A stretch of 5,603 nt of DNA from the NCBI GenBank assembly GCA_025455505.1, contig JALOMK010000321.1, positions 1-5,603 on the forward strand, written 5' to 3'. The notes below the pieces were generated by a model. It did no database searches. It had not been told where the DNA came from and was given only the letters and a program-made list of their open reading frames with translations. Position numbers and translations under genes: made by a program. The stretch's first letter is position 1, and every line of letters begins with the position of its first letter. This DNA is from Bacteroidales bacterium (lineage in GTDB: Bacteria > Bacteroidota > Bacteroidia > Bacteroidales > VadinHA17). Shown here in pieces: positions 5,562 through 5,603 of the stretch.

Positions 5562-5603
5562 ATGATATACTTTTTCCTTGGTGGATATCTTATTCTGTTT
5601 GAT
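5562..5603 (+). CDS. Possible start of a membrane protein, cut by the window end
   Basis: An ATG 18 bases after the serS stop opens a frame of 14 codons that is still open at the edge: MIYFFLGGYLILFD. It is hydrophobic, as expected for a first membrane segment or signal peptide. Spacing and direction fit a gene co-transcribed with serS. Fourteen codons are too few to prove coding. Confidence 0.35.
   Translation, partial: MIYFFLGGYLILFD

Overview
The window looks like a chromosomal housekeeping segment from a member of the Bacteroidota, probably Bacteroidales-like. The signs are promoters of the Bacteroides type (TTTG, about 18 bases, then TAnnTTTG), A/T-rich start regions mostly without a Shine-Dalgarno sequence, a lipoprotein of the kind common in this phylum, and proteins whose sequences resemble the Bacteroidota versions of thymidylate synthase, the DUF151 nuclease and seryl-tRNA synthetase. 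This placement comes from recalled family features, not from a search.

Left half, minus strand. Reading leftward from about 3040 there is a bifunctional-nuclease-family protein (DUF151 plus a UVR motif, 2441-3037), then thymidylate synthase (thyA, 1734-2384), then dihydrofolate reductase (folA, 1227-1724), 9 bases after thyA. A hairpin follows the folA stop. Further left is a secreted lipoprotein of unknown function (165-1028) with its own rho-independent terminator (108-138). The left edge (1-60) carries a 15-base direct repeat with G-tracts, possibly the edge of a mobile or repeat element.

Right half, plus strand. Divergent from the DUF151 gene, across a 307-base intergenic region with promoter motifs facing both ways, lies rplU-rpmA (ribosomal proteins L21 and L27). 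L21 carries a long Lys/Ala-rich tail. A strong terminator (4225-4252) follows rpmA, and serS begins only 16 bases after it. The window ends in what may be the first codons of another membrane protein.

thyA and folA form the dTMP cycle: ThyA methylates dUMP using methylene-tetrahydrofolate and releases dihydrofolate, which FolA reduces back. The notable point is that thyA is broken. The first 48 residues, by E. coli numbering, are absent, an in-frame TGA sits exactly where homology begins, and only 53 bases lie between the upstream gene and that stop. The remaining 216 codons are intact with almost every active-site residue. This is either a recent deletion or an assembly or cloning junction. 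I found no CRISPR array, tRNA, rRNA, complete insertion sequence or recognisable new defence or biosynthetic system.
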